This document shows positions 18,261-28,913 of a stretch of 64,000 bases of DNA, piece after piece (the stretch's first letter is position 1; each line of letters begins with the position of its first letter). The notes under the pieces were generated by a model that made no database searches, was not told the DNA's origin, and saw only the letters and a program-made list of their open reading frames with translations. Origin of the DNA: JANJTY01 sp038257155 (GTDB lineage Bacteria > Pseudomonadota > Gammaproteobacteria > Xanthomonadales > Xanthomonadaceae); NCBI GenBank assembly GCA_038257155.1, contig JBBSJP010000001.1, positions 62,001 through 126,000 on the forward strand, in the 5' to 3' direction. The translations under genes were made by a program, and so were the position numbers.

Positions 18261-18716
18261 CTATTCGAGCGCGTCGTCGCCGGCGTCGTGGATCTGCTTG
18301 CTTGCCTCTGCCCAGCCATGTCGAGCCGGTTGGCTCGACGTCGGGCCGAGCACGACGGCAGCCTGGCCGCGCCGGCTAACGAGGACCGTTTCGCCGCGGC
18401 GGATGATCGACACGAGCTCGCGTCGAACGCGGCTCACCGGCAGCGTGCGTACGGCGCCGAACTCGCTGCCGACGGGCGGCGCTGCTTCCCAGTCGCGGAG
18501 CTCGTCAGGCATCGGCGCGTCCGGGTCGCACTGGGCCAGCAGCTCGTCGCTCGTGTAGCGCGGGCGCATCGCTGCGACATCAACGGGCCGCTCCGGGCGC
18601 GGAATGAGCCCCTTCAGGGCCGTCACAGACTGCGGAAACTCGCCGCCGTGCACTGCGGGGTCGAACCGCGCGACGAGCTCGGCGAGCGACTCGGCATTGG
18701 GGGGCTTCTTGGGCAT
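18261..18716 (-). CDS. Chimeric antitoxin-like protein with Phd-like domain
   Basis: Protein of 151 residues. The centre (TLPVSRVRRELVSIIRRGE, then VLVSRRGQAAVVLGP) is a Phd/YefM-type DNA-binding domain very similar to that of the protein at 16645-17148. The end (GWAEASKQIHDAGDDALE) is instead like the toxin-binding tail of MazE/PemI antitoxins. The N-terminal 90 residues (LAELVARFDPAVHGGEF) are unassigned. It follows a VbhA-like remnant by nine bases on the same strand. No toxin is visible downstream. It is another example of mixed antitoxin parts in this patch. Confidence 0.55.
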   Translation of the reverse strand: MPKKPPNAESLAELVARFDPAVHGGEFPQSVTALKGLIPRPERPVDVAAMRPRYTSDELLAQCDPDAPMPDELRDWEAAPPVGSEFGAVRTLPVSRVRRELVSIIRRGETVLVSRRGQAAVVLGPTSSQPARHGWAEASKQIHDAGDDALE

Positions 18717-18725
18717 GCAAATAGA

Positions 18726-18965
18726 TTACCGCTGTTCTGCGGCGATTTTTCTGAAGTGCTCGAGCGTGCGGGCGTGGGCTTCCTCGGCGGTGATCTCGCC
18801 GGCGATCACCTGGGCCTTGAGCGTCTCGTCCGGCTGCTTGCCGCGCGGATCTAGCGCTGGCGCACATGGCTGGCTTGGCGCAGGGTGGCTGGCGAATCTC
18901 AGTGGTCGCTCGATCAAGCGGTTGAATCTGCCATGACGGAAAACTATGGCGTCTAAGCCTGGCAC
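18726..18965 (-). pseudogene. Orphan VbhA-like antitoxin remnant
   Basis: The last 40 residues of this frame (ETLKAQVIAGEITAEEAHAR, then TLEHFRKIA) closely match the C-terminal half of VbhA-type antitoxins and of the intact copy at 15631-15834. The inhibitory (S/T)xxxE(G/N) helix is absent, and the upstream 35 residues look unrelated. No Fic gene is next to it. Probably a 5'-damaged copy; a short functional protein starting within the frame cannot be excluded. Confidence 0.5.
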
Positions 18966-19008
18966 CTTTCCCGGATGCCAGCGGCGCGGGCCGGACCCGT
19001 GGGCAAGC

Positions 19009-19020
19009 GTCCGCTTCGGG
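19009..19020 (+). repeat. Module-boundary motif, copy 4
   Basis: GTCCGCTTCGGG, identical over 12 bases to the start of the copy at 13398, then diverging. It lies in the 212-base gap (18966-19177) between the antitoxin remnants and the ParS-like gene. Confidence 0.4.
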
Positions 19021-19177
19021 CCATGGTCGGCCGGTCGGAAGCAACTGATGGCTGATCCACTGTCCCGGTCGGTCGACTAAGCTCAGCCGGTCGAGTGATC
19101 TGGACTGCACACGCTAGCGTCATTACTGGCTGACAGGTCCAATGAAGCTACTTTCAACGACCCAGCGAACGTCGCAA

Positions 19178-19738
19178 TCACTGGTAGGCACCGCTCTCAA
19201 GTGCGCCAAGCAGCCTGGCGACAACTGACACTCCCGTTGGAGTGGCAATGATCTCTGCAGGCTTCAGTTGGCCGAGAGCTGCTTGCGGGCAGTTCACCCA
19301 CCGGCCCAGCCAAACTGCGTAGTCAAAGTCCTTGGCTTCAGGCGCGGTCGAGTCCGCAACAATTGTCCTTGCCGTGGCTAGCAGCTTGCCCAGTCCAAGT
19401 GCTGCCTGTCCTGCGCTGCCACCAATCATCGCGCCCGACTTGGCCTTTCTCGCGACGCTCGCCTCAGACACCCCCAGCATGCTGCAGATCTGGCGCGACG
19501 GAATATTCATTCGCACGGCAAGATCGCGAAGAAGGACAGCGGGAACCCCTCTGAGCTCCGCCTCAATCCGCTGCATCGGAGTTGCGGAGTCCATCCTCGC
19601 CACCCAAGCATCGATTCTAGCGAAAGTGTCACTCGGTCTGGAGCTCGTGTTTGCATCGCCGGGGTATGCAAAGGGTTCTGACGGCCGGGTCGGCTTCCGC
19701 TTCTCTCGAAGCAATGGCACAGCAATTTCGTTGGACAT
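19178..19738 (-). CDS. Xre/ParS/MbcA-family antitoxin, orphan
   Basis: Protein of 186 residues. The C-terminal domain (WLGRWVNCPQAALGQLKP, then EIIATPTGVSVVARLLGALE) is the toxin-binding domain of Xre/ParS/MbcA antitoxins, which neutralise RES-domain NAD-degrading toxins. The middle (LAVRMNIPSRQICSMLGVSE) is the matching DNA-binding part. The frame opens earlier, but the ATG at 19738 has GGAGAGG upstream and is preferred. A RES toxin gene would be expected just downstream, towards 19000, and none is there, so the antitoxin is solitary. It is divergent from the RHH gene at 19885. Confidence 0.75.
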   Translation of the reverse strand: MSNEIAVPLLREKRKPTRPSEPFAYPGDANTSSRPSDTFARIDAWVARMDSATPMQRIEAELRGVPAVLLRDLAVRMNIPSRQICSMLGVSEASVARKAKSGAMIGGSAGQAALGLGKLLATARTIVADSTAPEAKDFDYAVWLGRWVNCPQAALGQLKPAEIIATPTGVSVVARLLGALESGAYQ

Positions 19739-19884
19739 CGCTTCACGCCTCTCCGTTCCCGCAGAACAGGATAGCCTCAGTCTCCTTGCCGCAGGTTTTC
19801 CCGTGCGTGTTCGCACCGATAGACTTGATCAACCGGACCGAATTGGTCGCGCTATCATGCACCTGCCCACGCCAAGGAGTGTCG

Positions 19885-20184
19885 ATGCCCACCGCGAGCG
19901 GACGCATCTTCGTCCTCGTGACTCCGCTGGAGAAAGCCCGCATCAGGAAAGCCGCCAAGACGGCCGGTCTCTCGATGGGTGAGTACCTTCGGCGTGCCGC
20001 GAGCTGCTTTCGGCCAAAGAATGACGACGAACTTCTGAGCGGGCTGCTCGACCAGGTGATGAAGACGACCGAAACCGCCAGCCAAGCGATCGACCGCGCG
20101 CTGACCGAGATCACAGCGTCGCAGGCTCGGATCGAGGTCATGGAGCGGGCGCGATGGTGGGTCTTTGACACAAGGCTTGAGTAG
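19885..20184 (+). CDS. Ribbon-helix-helix (MobC-like) DNA-binding protein
   Basis: Protein of 99 residues. The segment VLVTPLEKARIRKAAKTAG followed by LSMGEYLRRAA fits the ribbon-helix-helix fold of MobC-type relaxosome proteins and of some antitoxins. The tail (SQAIDRALTEITASQARIEVM) is almost the same as the end of the antitoxin-like protein at 16645-17148. AAGGAG lies 7 bases before ATG 19885. No relaxase is nearby, so mobilisation is not supported; a transcription-factor or antitoxin role is equally possible. Confidence 0.6.
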   Translation: MPTASGRIFVLVTPLEKARIRKAAKTAGLSMGEYLRRAASCFRPKNDDELLSGLLDQVMKTTETASQAIDRALTEITASQARIEVMERARWWVFDTRLE

Positions 20185-20450
20185 GGCTCAAGCACTCGAG
20201 GCTTGGATCGCTCAGGCTCGCGTCGTTGACGCCGTGCGCCGGATTGACGACAGCGTTGAAGCGTACGCAAGATGAGGCTGTGGCATCACCATCACATCGG
20301 ATCGTCTCGAACATTTCACATCGCTGTTCCGACTGTTTCTTGAGACCGAGTGGGCCGACGTCGAAGGCGACGATCTGGTGAGGTTGGCCCTGGCCATCCC
20401 ATACCCCCGACAACGTTGCCTGTCATGCTGCTGCCGTTTGGCGCCGGCGC
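20185..20450 (+). pseudogene. Possible decayed coding remnant
   Basis: One frame reads plausible protein on both sides of a TGA at about 20272: LEAWIAQARVVDAVRRIDDS before it, and ITSDRLEHFTSLFRLFLETE after it, reaching LVRLALAIP. No start, ribosome site or intact frame covers it. I take it as a degraded gene, with low confidence. Confidence 0.25.
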
Positions 20451-20702
20451 CTAGCGCTGCGATTTTTGCATGCAGTGCGGCACTTCAGCGTGGCCCGAGG
20501 CAGACGAGCCATTACTTTCCTGAGGCTCTCCTGCGATTGAGGACTTGCCCAGAATCTCGGCCCTTATCCTGGTGATCTCGGAGCGCATCCACCGCGCCAT
20601 GTAGAGACTTTGTTGATCGCCCCACTGCAGGGCAAGTCGCTCTATGCCTTGTAATTCGCTGATGTGCCTCAGCCTCTGCGTGACTCCTCCTACGTCGTTC
20701 AT
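20451..20702 (-). CDS. Small hypothetical protein
   Basis: Protein of 83 residues starting at ATG 20702, which has AAGGAG eight bases upstream. The same frame is open back to 20990 (179 residues), but that extension is arginine-rich and lacks a good ribosome site. The visible part (LRHISELQGIERLALQWGDQ, then ARWMRSEITRIRAEIL) is helical and charged, possibly a short coiled coil. Not recognised. Confidence 0.4.
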   Translation of the reverse strand: MNDVGGVTQRLRHISELQGIERLALQWGDQQSLYMARWMRSEITRIRAEILGKSSIAGEPQESNGSSASGHAEVPHCMQKSQR

Positions 20703-21056
20703 GCCGGCTCCTTGGTGTGTGATGCCAGTCAGTCTGACGCGGGAATTGATTTCGTGCAGTCGGAGTTCGTCGCATTGACGTGTAAGAAATTTCCTACAAA
20801 CGACACCTTGGGGAGCGCCGCCGGCTTGGAGCCGGATGCATCTCATCCTGGCCCTTAGAGCCCTCACAGCCGCGATGCGCGCGACCACCTGTGCAATTAG
20901 CGACGACCATTGGCGCTGCGCACTCAAGCGTCGCCAGTGGCCAGACAGTTGACGTGAGCAATTCGCAACAACCTCACCGAAACCCTTCATGCCTACGCTC
21001 CTCGTGAAGACAAGCGCAGGTTGCAGCTTCTCTACGGGGACAAAAAAGCCGCGGGA

Positions 21057-21644
21057 CTATTGTCCCGGGACGGGAGGCAATTCCTTCCATCCCGTGAGCT
21101 TCTTGATTTCATCAAGCTCTGCTTGGCGACGGGCGCGCCAATGCGCGCCCATGTCAATCGGGCGTCGTTCCGCGTCGACGTACTGAAAGGCGTCCTCCTT
21201 CACCATCTCATCTATCTCGGCGTCAGTCATGTTCCAGCAGTCGCCGGGCCAATGCCCAGATAGGAACGTCTCTCGGAAGCTCTCACGTTCCTTGGTCACC
21301 AGTCGTTGGTAGGCCTTCTTGACGGCTGCAGGGGATCGTTGGGTGGCGACCGAAATGGCCGCGAATGCTTTGGCTTTCGACCCAAGCCGGCGCTCCTCCA
21401 TGGCCACTTTGTGCCATAGCTTCCAGTCTTCTCGATGAGGGGGTCGGCCACTCCGGAAGATCGGACCCAGTGGCTGTTGTGCGGCCGCCGCACGTAAGAC
21501 TTCCACCACGACGTCGCGCTCGAGGTATTTCCCTCCACCGCCGGCATCGCCGGTCGTGAGGGGTTCACCGCGCTCAATCTTGTCGGCAGCCACTTCCAGC
21601 ATCTGTGCGAGCGCCTCAATTTCAATCCAGGGAAACTTATTCAT
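21057..21644 (-). CDS. Hypothetical protein with HTH-like segment
   Basis: Protein of 195 residues from ATG 21644, with AAGGTG upstream; a TTG at 21662 would add six residues. The middle contains AFAAISVATQRSPAAVKKAY, which could form a helix-turn-helix. The C-terminus (AHWRARRQAELDEIKKLTGW) is charged and helical. It runs the same way as the gene at 20451 but over 350 bases away. No family recognised. Confidence 0.5.
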   Translation of the reverse strand: MNKFPWIEIEALAQMLEVAADKIERGEPLTTGDAGGGGKYLERDVVVEVLRAAAAQQPLGPIFRSGRPPHREDWKLWHKVAMEERRLGSKAKAFAAISVATQRSPAAVKKAYQRLVTKERESFRETFLSGHWPGDCWNMTDAEIDEMVKEDAFQYVDAERRPIDMGAHWRARRQAELDEIKKLTGWKELPPVPGQ

Positions 21645-21765
21645 GCGTGGCACCTTGGCCAAATAGCAGAGTTCTCTGGTGCGAACGCGAAGTGCGGTAA
21701 CGCCGGGAGCAAGCGCGCAGAAGCCAGCATCCTATTTGCGGTAGACCTAGGCGGGCGATAGCGCG

Positions 21766-22767
21766 TTAAGGCGCAATGATTCTGGTCACGCGGTGGCGGG
21801 CTGCAAGCTCCGATGACATCTCCCTCAGCAGTTCCCGAGCTTGAGTTTTGGTCAGCGGCCCGCCGGCGCGACCGCTTGCGCGCGTCAGAGTGTGCAGCTG
21901 GTCATTAGCATCAGGCAAGGCTAGTGCCAGGGCACGAAAGTCATTGGCGAGGAACCGGTCAACCTCCGAAATGTATGCATTCAAAGTGGCGATGGCTCGC
22001 GGTACGTTGTCGAGCATAGCGGTCAGCTTTTTTAGCTCTCCGCGAGACATGCTGTCTGCATCAGTAGAAGTGAATTTGCTGATGTCGCTATGAAGCTGGT
22101 CCACTTCTTTTCGCGCCGATGCCCGGCGTACTTCACTTGCTCCAGCAATTCCCGACAGCTGCCCGGCGACGATTTGGATCTCGACACGGTCTCTAACGAT
22201 ATCGCCGTCGGAATTGGTCTTGGCGGGCGTAACGCCGATCACGATGATTCTGCTGTTGCCCAGACGCGCCATGTCACTCAAGGCTCGCCATGCAGAGCTG
22301 GGTAGTGAACCTTGTAGCTGGGCCATCTGTTCGTCACGCTCCCTAAGCGCGACTTTGCAGCCGTGGAGGGCCTTCAGCTGCTCCTCACGGCGAGCCAACA
22401 GCACGTCGAGTCGGGCTCTGAGCTGGGCCGCGTCAAGGGAACTCTCGGCGCGCGCGAGATCTTGCCCCATGACTGAGTCGACGCCGAATTTTTCTCGAGC
22501 GCAATCGCCGCCGATGACGGTTATCGAGCGATCAGTCAGCAGAACAACCCAACCTTTCCGATGCAAGTGACGGCAGAGATAGCCGGTTGGCTGCTGCACA
22601 CAGCAGGCAATATCATGCCCTTGCTCGAATGCATACCAGCCGATGATCCCCGCGTAAGTAGCCTGAGTGAGCGGGTTGTCAGCACGGAACTGGGTGTGCG
22701 CTTCGATCTCTAAGAACGTGTTGAAACGGATCATGAGCCTCCACGTGGATATGGGCCCCATCTTCAA
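21766..22767 (-). CDS. Hypothetical protein with central coiled coil
   Basis: Protein of up to 333 residues; an internal ATG at 22734 (MIRFNTFLEIEAHTQF) is an alternative start. The first 90 residues contain cysteines and histidines (ACCVQQPTGYLCRHLHRKGW). Residues about 105-155 are a coiled coil (LDVLLARREEQLKALHG). The rest is helical and ends in a basic segment. The layout, a globular domain then a coiled coil, recalls signalling or assembly proteins, but no motif identifies it. It sits beside an XRE regulator in the island. Confidence 0.5.
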   Translation of the reverse strand: MKMGPISTWRLMIRFNTFLEIEAHTQFRADNPLTQATYAGIIGWYAFEQGHDIACCVQQPTGYLCRHLHRKGWVVLLTDRSITVIGGDCAREKFGVDSVMGQDLARAESSLDAAQLRARLDVLLARREEQLKALHGCKVALRERDEQMAQLQGSLPSSAWRALSDMARLGNSRIIVIGVTPAKTNSDGDIVRDRVEIQIVAGQLSGIAGASEVRRASARKEVDQLHSDISKFTSTDADSMSRGELKKLTAMLDNVPRAIATLNAYISEVDRFLANDFRALALALPDANDQLHTLTRASGRAGGPLTKTQARELLREMSSELAARHRVTRIIAP

Positions 22768-22897
22768 CTCGGCCAGCCGAATTCACTAACCTCGAAACAA
22801 GCGCGTTGATCGGTTCAGGCGTGATCGCCGCCCTTGGTGATCGAAGCACTTGATCATGCACAGGCGCGTTATCGCAGGTTCGCCGAAAGGCAAGACA

Positions 22898-23155
22898 TTA
22901 AGGCGATCGGCGCCACTCATCCAAGATTGCCCGCGCAAGTGCATCTTCCTGGCAGTAAAGGTATGCAGTGGGTACATCCAGTGCACGCGCTAAGCCCATA
23001 ACCAATTGGAACTTCGGTTCGTGAACCCCTTGCTCGTATTGGTTGATGCGCGGGCTCGCAACGGATGGATCCAGCCCTGCCAACTCACCCAAGCGTCTCT
23101 GCGAAAGCCCTGACCGCGCCCGCGCTTCAGCGAGCCTGCGAGGCAGTGGATTCAC
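22898..23155 (-). CDS. XRE-family transcriptional regulator
   Basis: Small Cro/C1-type DNA-binding protein of 85 residues. The helix-turn-helix is LAEARARSGLSQRRLGELAG, followed by RINQYEQGVHEPKF, which is the canonical XRE pattern. GTG 23155 is preferred because it gives the standard short N-terminus; a TTG at 23176 is the alternative. It is divergent from the 260-residue gene at 23269, and a perfect palindrome lies between them, so it probably represses both. Its single-domain size resembles controller proteins of restriction systems and antitoxins. Confidence 0.75.
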   Translation of the reverse strand: MNPLPRRLAEARARSGLSQRRLGELAGLDPSVASPRINQYEQGVHEPKFQLVMGLARALDVPTAYLYCQEDALARAILDEWRRSP

Positions 23156-23231
23156 AGCAGAGGAGCGGCGTGGCAAGTCGTATCCAGACGTCTAGGAAAG
23201 CATCTAGGTTGCTTGCCGTGCTCCCAATGCG

Positions 23232-23252
23232 ATACTAAGAGTTCCTTAGTAT
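23232..23252. promoter_or_regulatory. Operator palindrome between XRE regulator and divergent gene
   Basis: ATACTAAG-AGTTC-CTTAGTAT: perfect 8-base arms around a 5-base spacer, 17 bases before the ATG at 23269. Size and symmetry fit an XRE dimer site. The sequence is seen; binding by the adjacent regulator is inferred. Confidence 0.65.
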
Positions 23253-23268
23253 TTGCTCGGAACGGAAG

Positions 23269-24051
23269 ATGACGGAGACCGCGCCCGTCAGGGCCCTGGT
23301 GAGACCGAGTTCGGTGGCCTCGCTGTCTCCATATGAGGCGGCATGCCTACTTGCGCTCCGCCGATCACGAAACGATTGGCTCGTCGTAACTCCCTCCGAG
23401 CGATTCACGGGACAGGTGCTGAGACATCTGGCCGACCGAGGTCTGGTCGAGCTGCCTGGTCCTGATGGTTCTTGGGACGCCACACAGCATGGCGACACAA
23501 CTCCACATGAAATGCTTGGTTGGCGTCATGCATGGCCTGCGTACAACGACAGTGCGGAACTGGACGAGGCATTGGAAGACCGACTGACCGAGACCCCTTG
23601 GTACTGGGATTTGCCTGAGAGTCGAATCGAACTCTGGTGTGACGTCGCCTATGCCGAAGTCTTCTCCTACGCGGAACGTCAGCTCTCCGAGCACCAGTTC
23701 GATCCTGCGTGGGCACGAGACCTGGACTGGGTGAGGAAGGGAGTGGGCCGGTTGCCGATTGCCAAGTGGCGGTACGTTGTATGGGCAGCCGTTCGACGCG
23801 GTGCTACGGAGTTCCTTCGCAATCGGGGGAACCAAGAGAGCACCCGGAAGGCTATTCATGGCGAGTACCTCAAACGGGCCGAGATGGTTCGAACGGGTGC
23901 GGCTGGTTTGGGGCAGTTCGCGCCAAGCAACTCGAAGCCTTGGTCGCTACTCGCACAAGTGCTCGTCACTTGTGTCCTACCAATCGAAAAGGACTATTGG
24001 GTAACCGAGCCCAACACTTGGGCGGCGAACACATCCCGGCCGCTCGAGTAA
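23269..24051 (+). CDS. Hypothetical protein under predicted XRE control
   Basis: Soluble protein of 260 residues. The first 70 residues (SPYEAACLLALRRSRNDWLV, then VLRHLADRGLVELPG) look like a winged helix-turn-helix. The remainder is rich in tryptophan and acidic residues (TPWYWDLPESRIELWCDVAY) and is unassigned. Opposed to an XRE gene with an operator palindrome just upstream, it is likely tightly repressed, as expected for a defence effector or toxin. No catalytic motif is visible, so function is left open. No supported gene lies between its stop and hsdR. Confidence 0.6.
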   Translation: MTETAPVRALVRPSSVASLSPYEAACLLALRRSRNDWLVVTPSERFTGQVLRHLADRGLVELPGPDGSWDATQHGDTTPHEMLGWRHAWPAYNDSAELDEALEDRLTETPWYWDLPESRIELWCDVAYAEVFSYAERQLSEHQFDPAWARDLDWVRKGVGRLPIAKWRYVVWAAVRRGATEFLRNRGNQESTRKAIHGEYLKRAEMVRTGAAGLGQFAPSNSKPWSLLAQVLVTCVLPIEKDYWVTEPNTWAANTSRPLE

Positions 24052-24165
24052 GGTCGGCATAACTGAGTGTACGGGTGTACAGAGACTGAGCATGGGGGCA
24101 GATAAGACGAGAACGCCTTCATATTGGCGTTGTCGTTCCACAGTTTGGTAGTGCAAACCTACTCG

Positions 24166-27226
<3,061 letters not shown>

Positions 27227-27237
<11 letters not shown>

Positions 27238-28006
27238 GGGCAGCGGTTGCAGGCGCGCTCACGCTGGCGATCGGCTGGAACTCCGATGCCGTGCAGGGCG
27301 CAAATTCCCGCGGCCAGGGCGCACTCAGGCTGCACAGCACGCGCATCTGCAGCGGCGCGGCCGGATTGATGCGGTCCACGCGCAGATCGATGGCCTGCAT
27401 GCCGCCACGGTCGACCAGGGTCCGCGCATCACGGGCGAGGTAGCGCGGCACATATCCCAGGCGCAGGCGTTGCGCACCATCGAACAGCACGGCCACCGCC
27501 CTCGGATCGCGTGCGTTGTCGTTCTCCAGTTCAAGGCGAAGCTTCGCCCCAGCGCGCAACTCACCAAGCCGCTCAAGCACCTCGGGCGCAGCGTGGCGCA
27601 GCCCATGCAGGAAAAAACGCGTGCGGTAGTTGCCTCCCGCATCGGGTGCAGGACACGGAAACACTTCCAGCGCATCGGTCTGGCGGATGCCTTCGGTCAC
27701 ACCCAGCACCGCCAGCGGCTCAGGCGCTTGCTGGGGGTCGAATCCGCCCCAGGTCAGCCAGGCCTCGTACTCGGGCCGGGAGCGCGACAGTAAGCGGTTG
27801 GCCAGCATCGGGAACAGCTCGTTCGAGCGGTACACCTCGTTCAGATCGGGCAGGCCGGGAAAAGGCCGGAATCCCGCCAGCATCCGGGCGCCCTGCGTAT
27901 ACGCGAAGCGATAGCCATCGCACTCGCGATCCAACCGGGCAACCGGGGACCATTCGCCCCGCTCGGGCGTGCCACTGCGCCAGGCGATGAAGAGGGACGG
28001 GTTCAT
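27227..28006 (-). CDS. HipA N-terminal-like plus HIRAN domain protein
   Basis: Protein of 259 residues. The frame opens far upstream, but ATG 28006 begins the conserved part and follows the kinase gene directly. Residues 1-85 (ECDGYRFAYTQGARMLAGF, then SNELFPMLANRLLSR) resemble the N-terminal subdomain of HipA. Residues about 128-195 (RTRFFLHGLRHAAPEVLERL, then ELENDNARDPRAVAVLF) are a HIRAN domain, known in HLTF/Rad5 to bind free 3' DNA ends. With the kinase core on the neighbouring gene, this looks like a split HipA with a DNA-end sensor. That function is inferred; the domain order is seen. Confidence 0.75.
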
Positions 28007-28011
28007 CAGAC

Positions 28012-28911
28012 TTATTCCAGAAGGCGTAGGCGATTCTCGCCTAACAAGTCTAGCGTGAACTGGCGACACACGGCGGACATGCGCTCGGGCGGAATCCGCT
28101 GGAGGATGGACGCGACCGCGCTGTGGGAAATCAGCGCCAACTGCCGCTGCCAGGCCGCCGCCGTAGGGGCGCGCTCGGCAAAGGCCCGCCATGCCGCCAC
28201 GGTTGACAGCGACTGGCTCGCGCCGACGTCGGCATACAGCGCGGATTTCGCCCGGCCGGCAAAATGGGGAATGCGGCGATTGACATCGCGCGACGTCAGC
28301 CGCTCGTGGCGTTCCTCGTCGGAAAGATTGCGCGCCAACGCGGCGCCGTGATCGAAGCTGGGCGCCAGCGACAGCTGTTGCTCGTCCCAGATCGCACCCC
28401 AGTTCTCGTGGTGACGGTCCTGGTTGGCGACCCAGGCGTCGAGCAGCAGATAGCCGGCAAACACGTCGACCGCGCTGTCGATGCCCGGCGGCAACGCGCC
28501 GCACCATTCTGGTCGCGGTCGATCCAGACCGCGCAGGCAGGCGAAGACCGCGTCGACCGTATGCGCGCTGGAGCGATACCGCTGTTGCACGTTCGCCGGA
28601 TAGGCCGGATCCCGGTCCAGCAGCAGCTGGTTGCCATGCGCCAACGACAGCGGTGCCGGCGCGCAAGTCTCGCAGACCACACCCGGCCGCTCGTTCTCGT
28701 CGTCGTAGGCCATCTCGTAATGCACGTGCGGCAGCCCGAGCAAGGCCGCCAACTCGCAGGCGATCTTCTCCGCCCAGTCCTCGCCGGTGCCACGCTCCTC
28801 GGCCTTGAACAGCAGCAGCCGGTCACCCTCTCGAAACCAGAATTTGGACTTGGTGCCGAGGTACTCGACCGCAGTTGCTGCCGAGGCGCGAATCCGGTGG
28901 ACCGGGAACAT
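28012..28911 (-). CDS. HipA-like serine/threonine kinase
   Basis: Protein of 299 residues containing the kinase core of the HipA/CtkA family. The catalytic loop is WVANQDRHHEN (Asp165, Asn170) and the metal-binding motif is SFDHG (Asp187). An ATP-binding lysine is probably Lys36 in LLLFKAEE. The N-terminal HipA subdomain is missing here and appears to lie on the next gene. The start codon is just beyond the hsdS stop (2-base gap), and the next gene begins 5 bases downstream, so it is embedded in the hsd operon. HipA kinases arrest growth by phosphorylating glutamyl-tRNA synthetase or other substrates; the target here is unknown. Confidence 0.8.
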   Translation of the reverse strand: MFPVHRIRASAATAVEYLGTKSKFWFREGDRLLLFKAEERGTGEDWAEKIACELAALLGLPHVHYEMAYDDENERPGVVCETCAPAPLSLAHGNQLLLDRDPAYPANVQQRYRSSAHTVDAVFACLRGLDRPRPEWCGALPPGIDSAVDVFAGYLLLDAWVANQDRHHENWGAIWDEQQLSLAPSFDHGAALARNLSDEERHERLTSRDVNRRIPHFAGRAKSALYADVGASQSLSTVAAWRAFAERAPTAAAWQRQLALISHSAVASILQRIPPERMSAVCRQFTLDLLGENRLRLLE

Positions 28912-28913
28912 GC

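Noticed and set aside
19885..20184. Conjugative mobilisation locus (MobC)
   Set aside because: Only a ribbon-helix-helix protein is present; there is no relaxase or oriT-like sequence nearby.
15087..20450. An integron cassette array
   Set aside because: The genes are in both orientations, no integron-type integrase is present, and I could not find attC-like paired core sites. The short boundary motif is reported separately.
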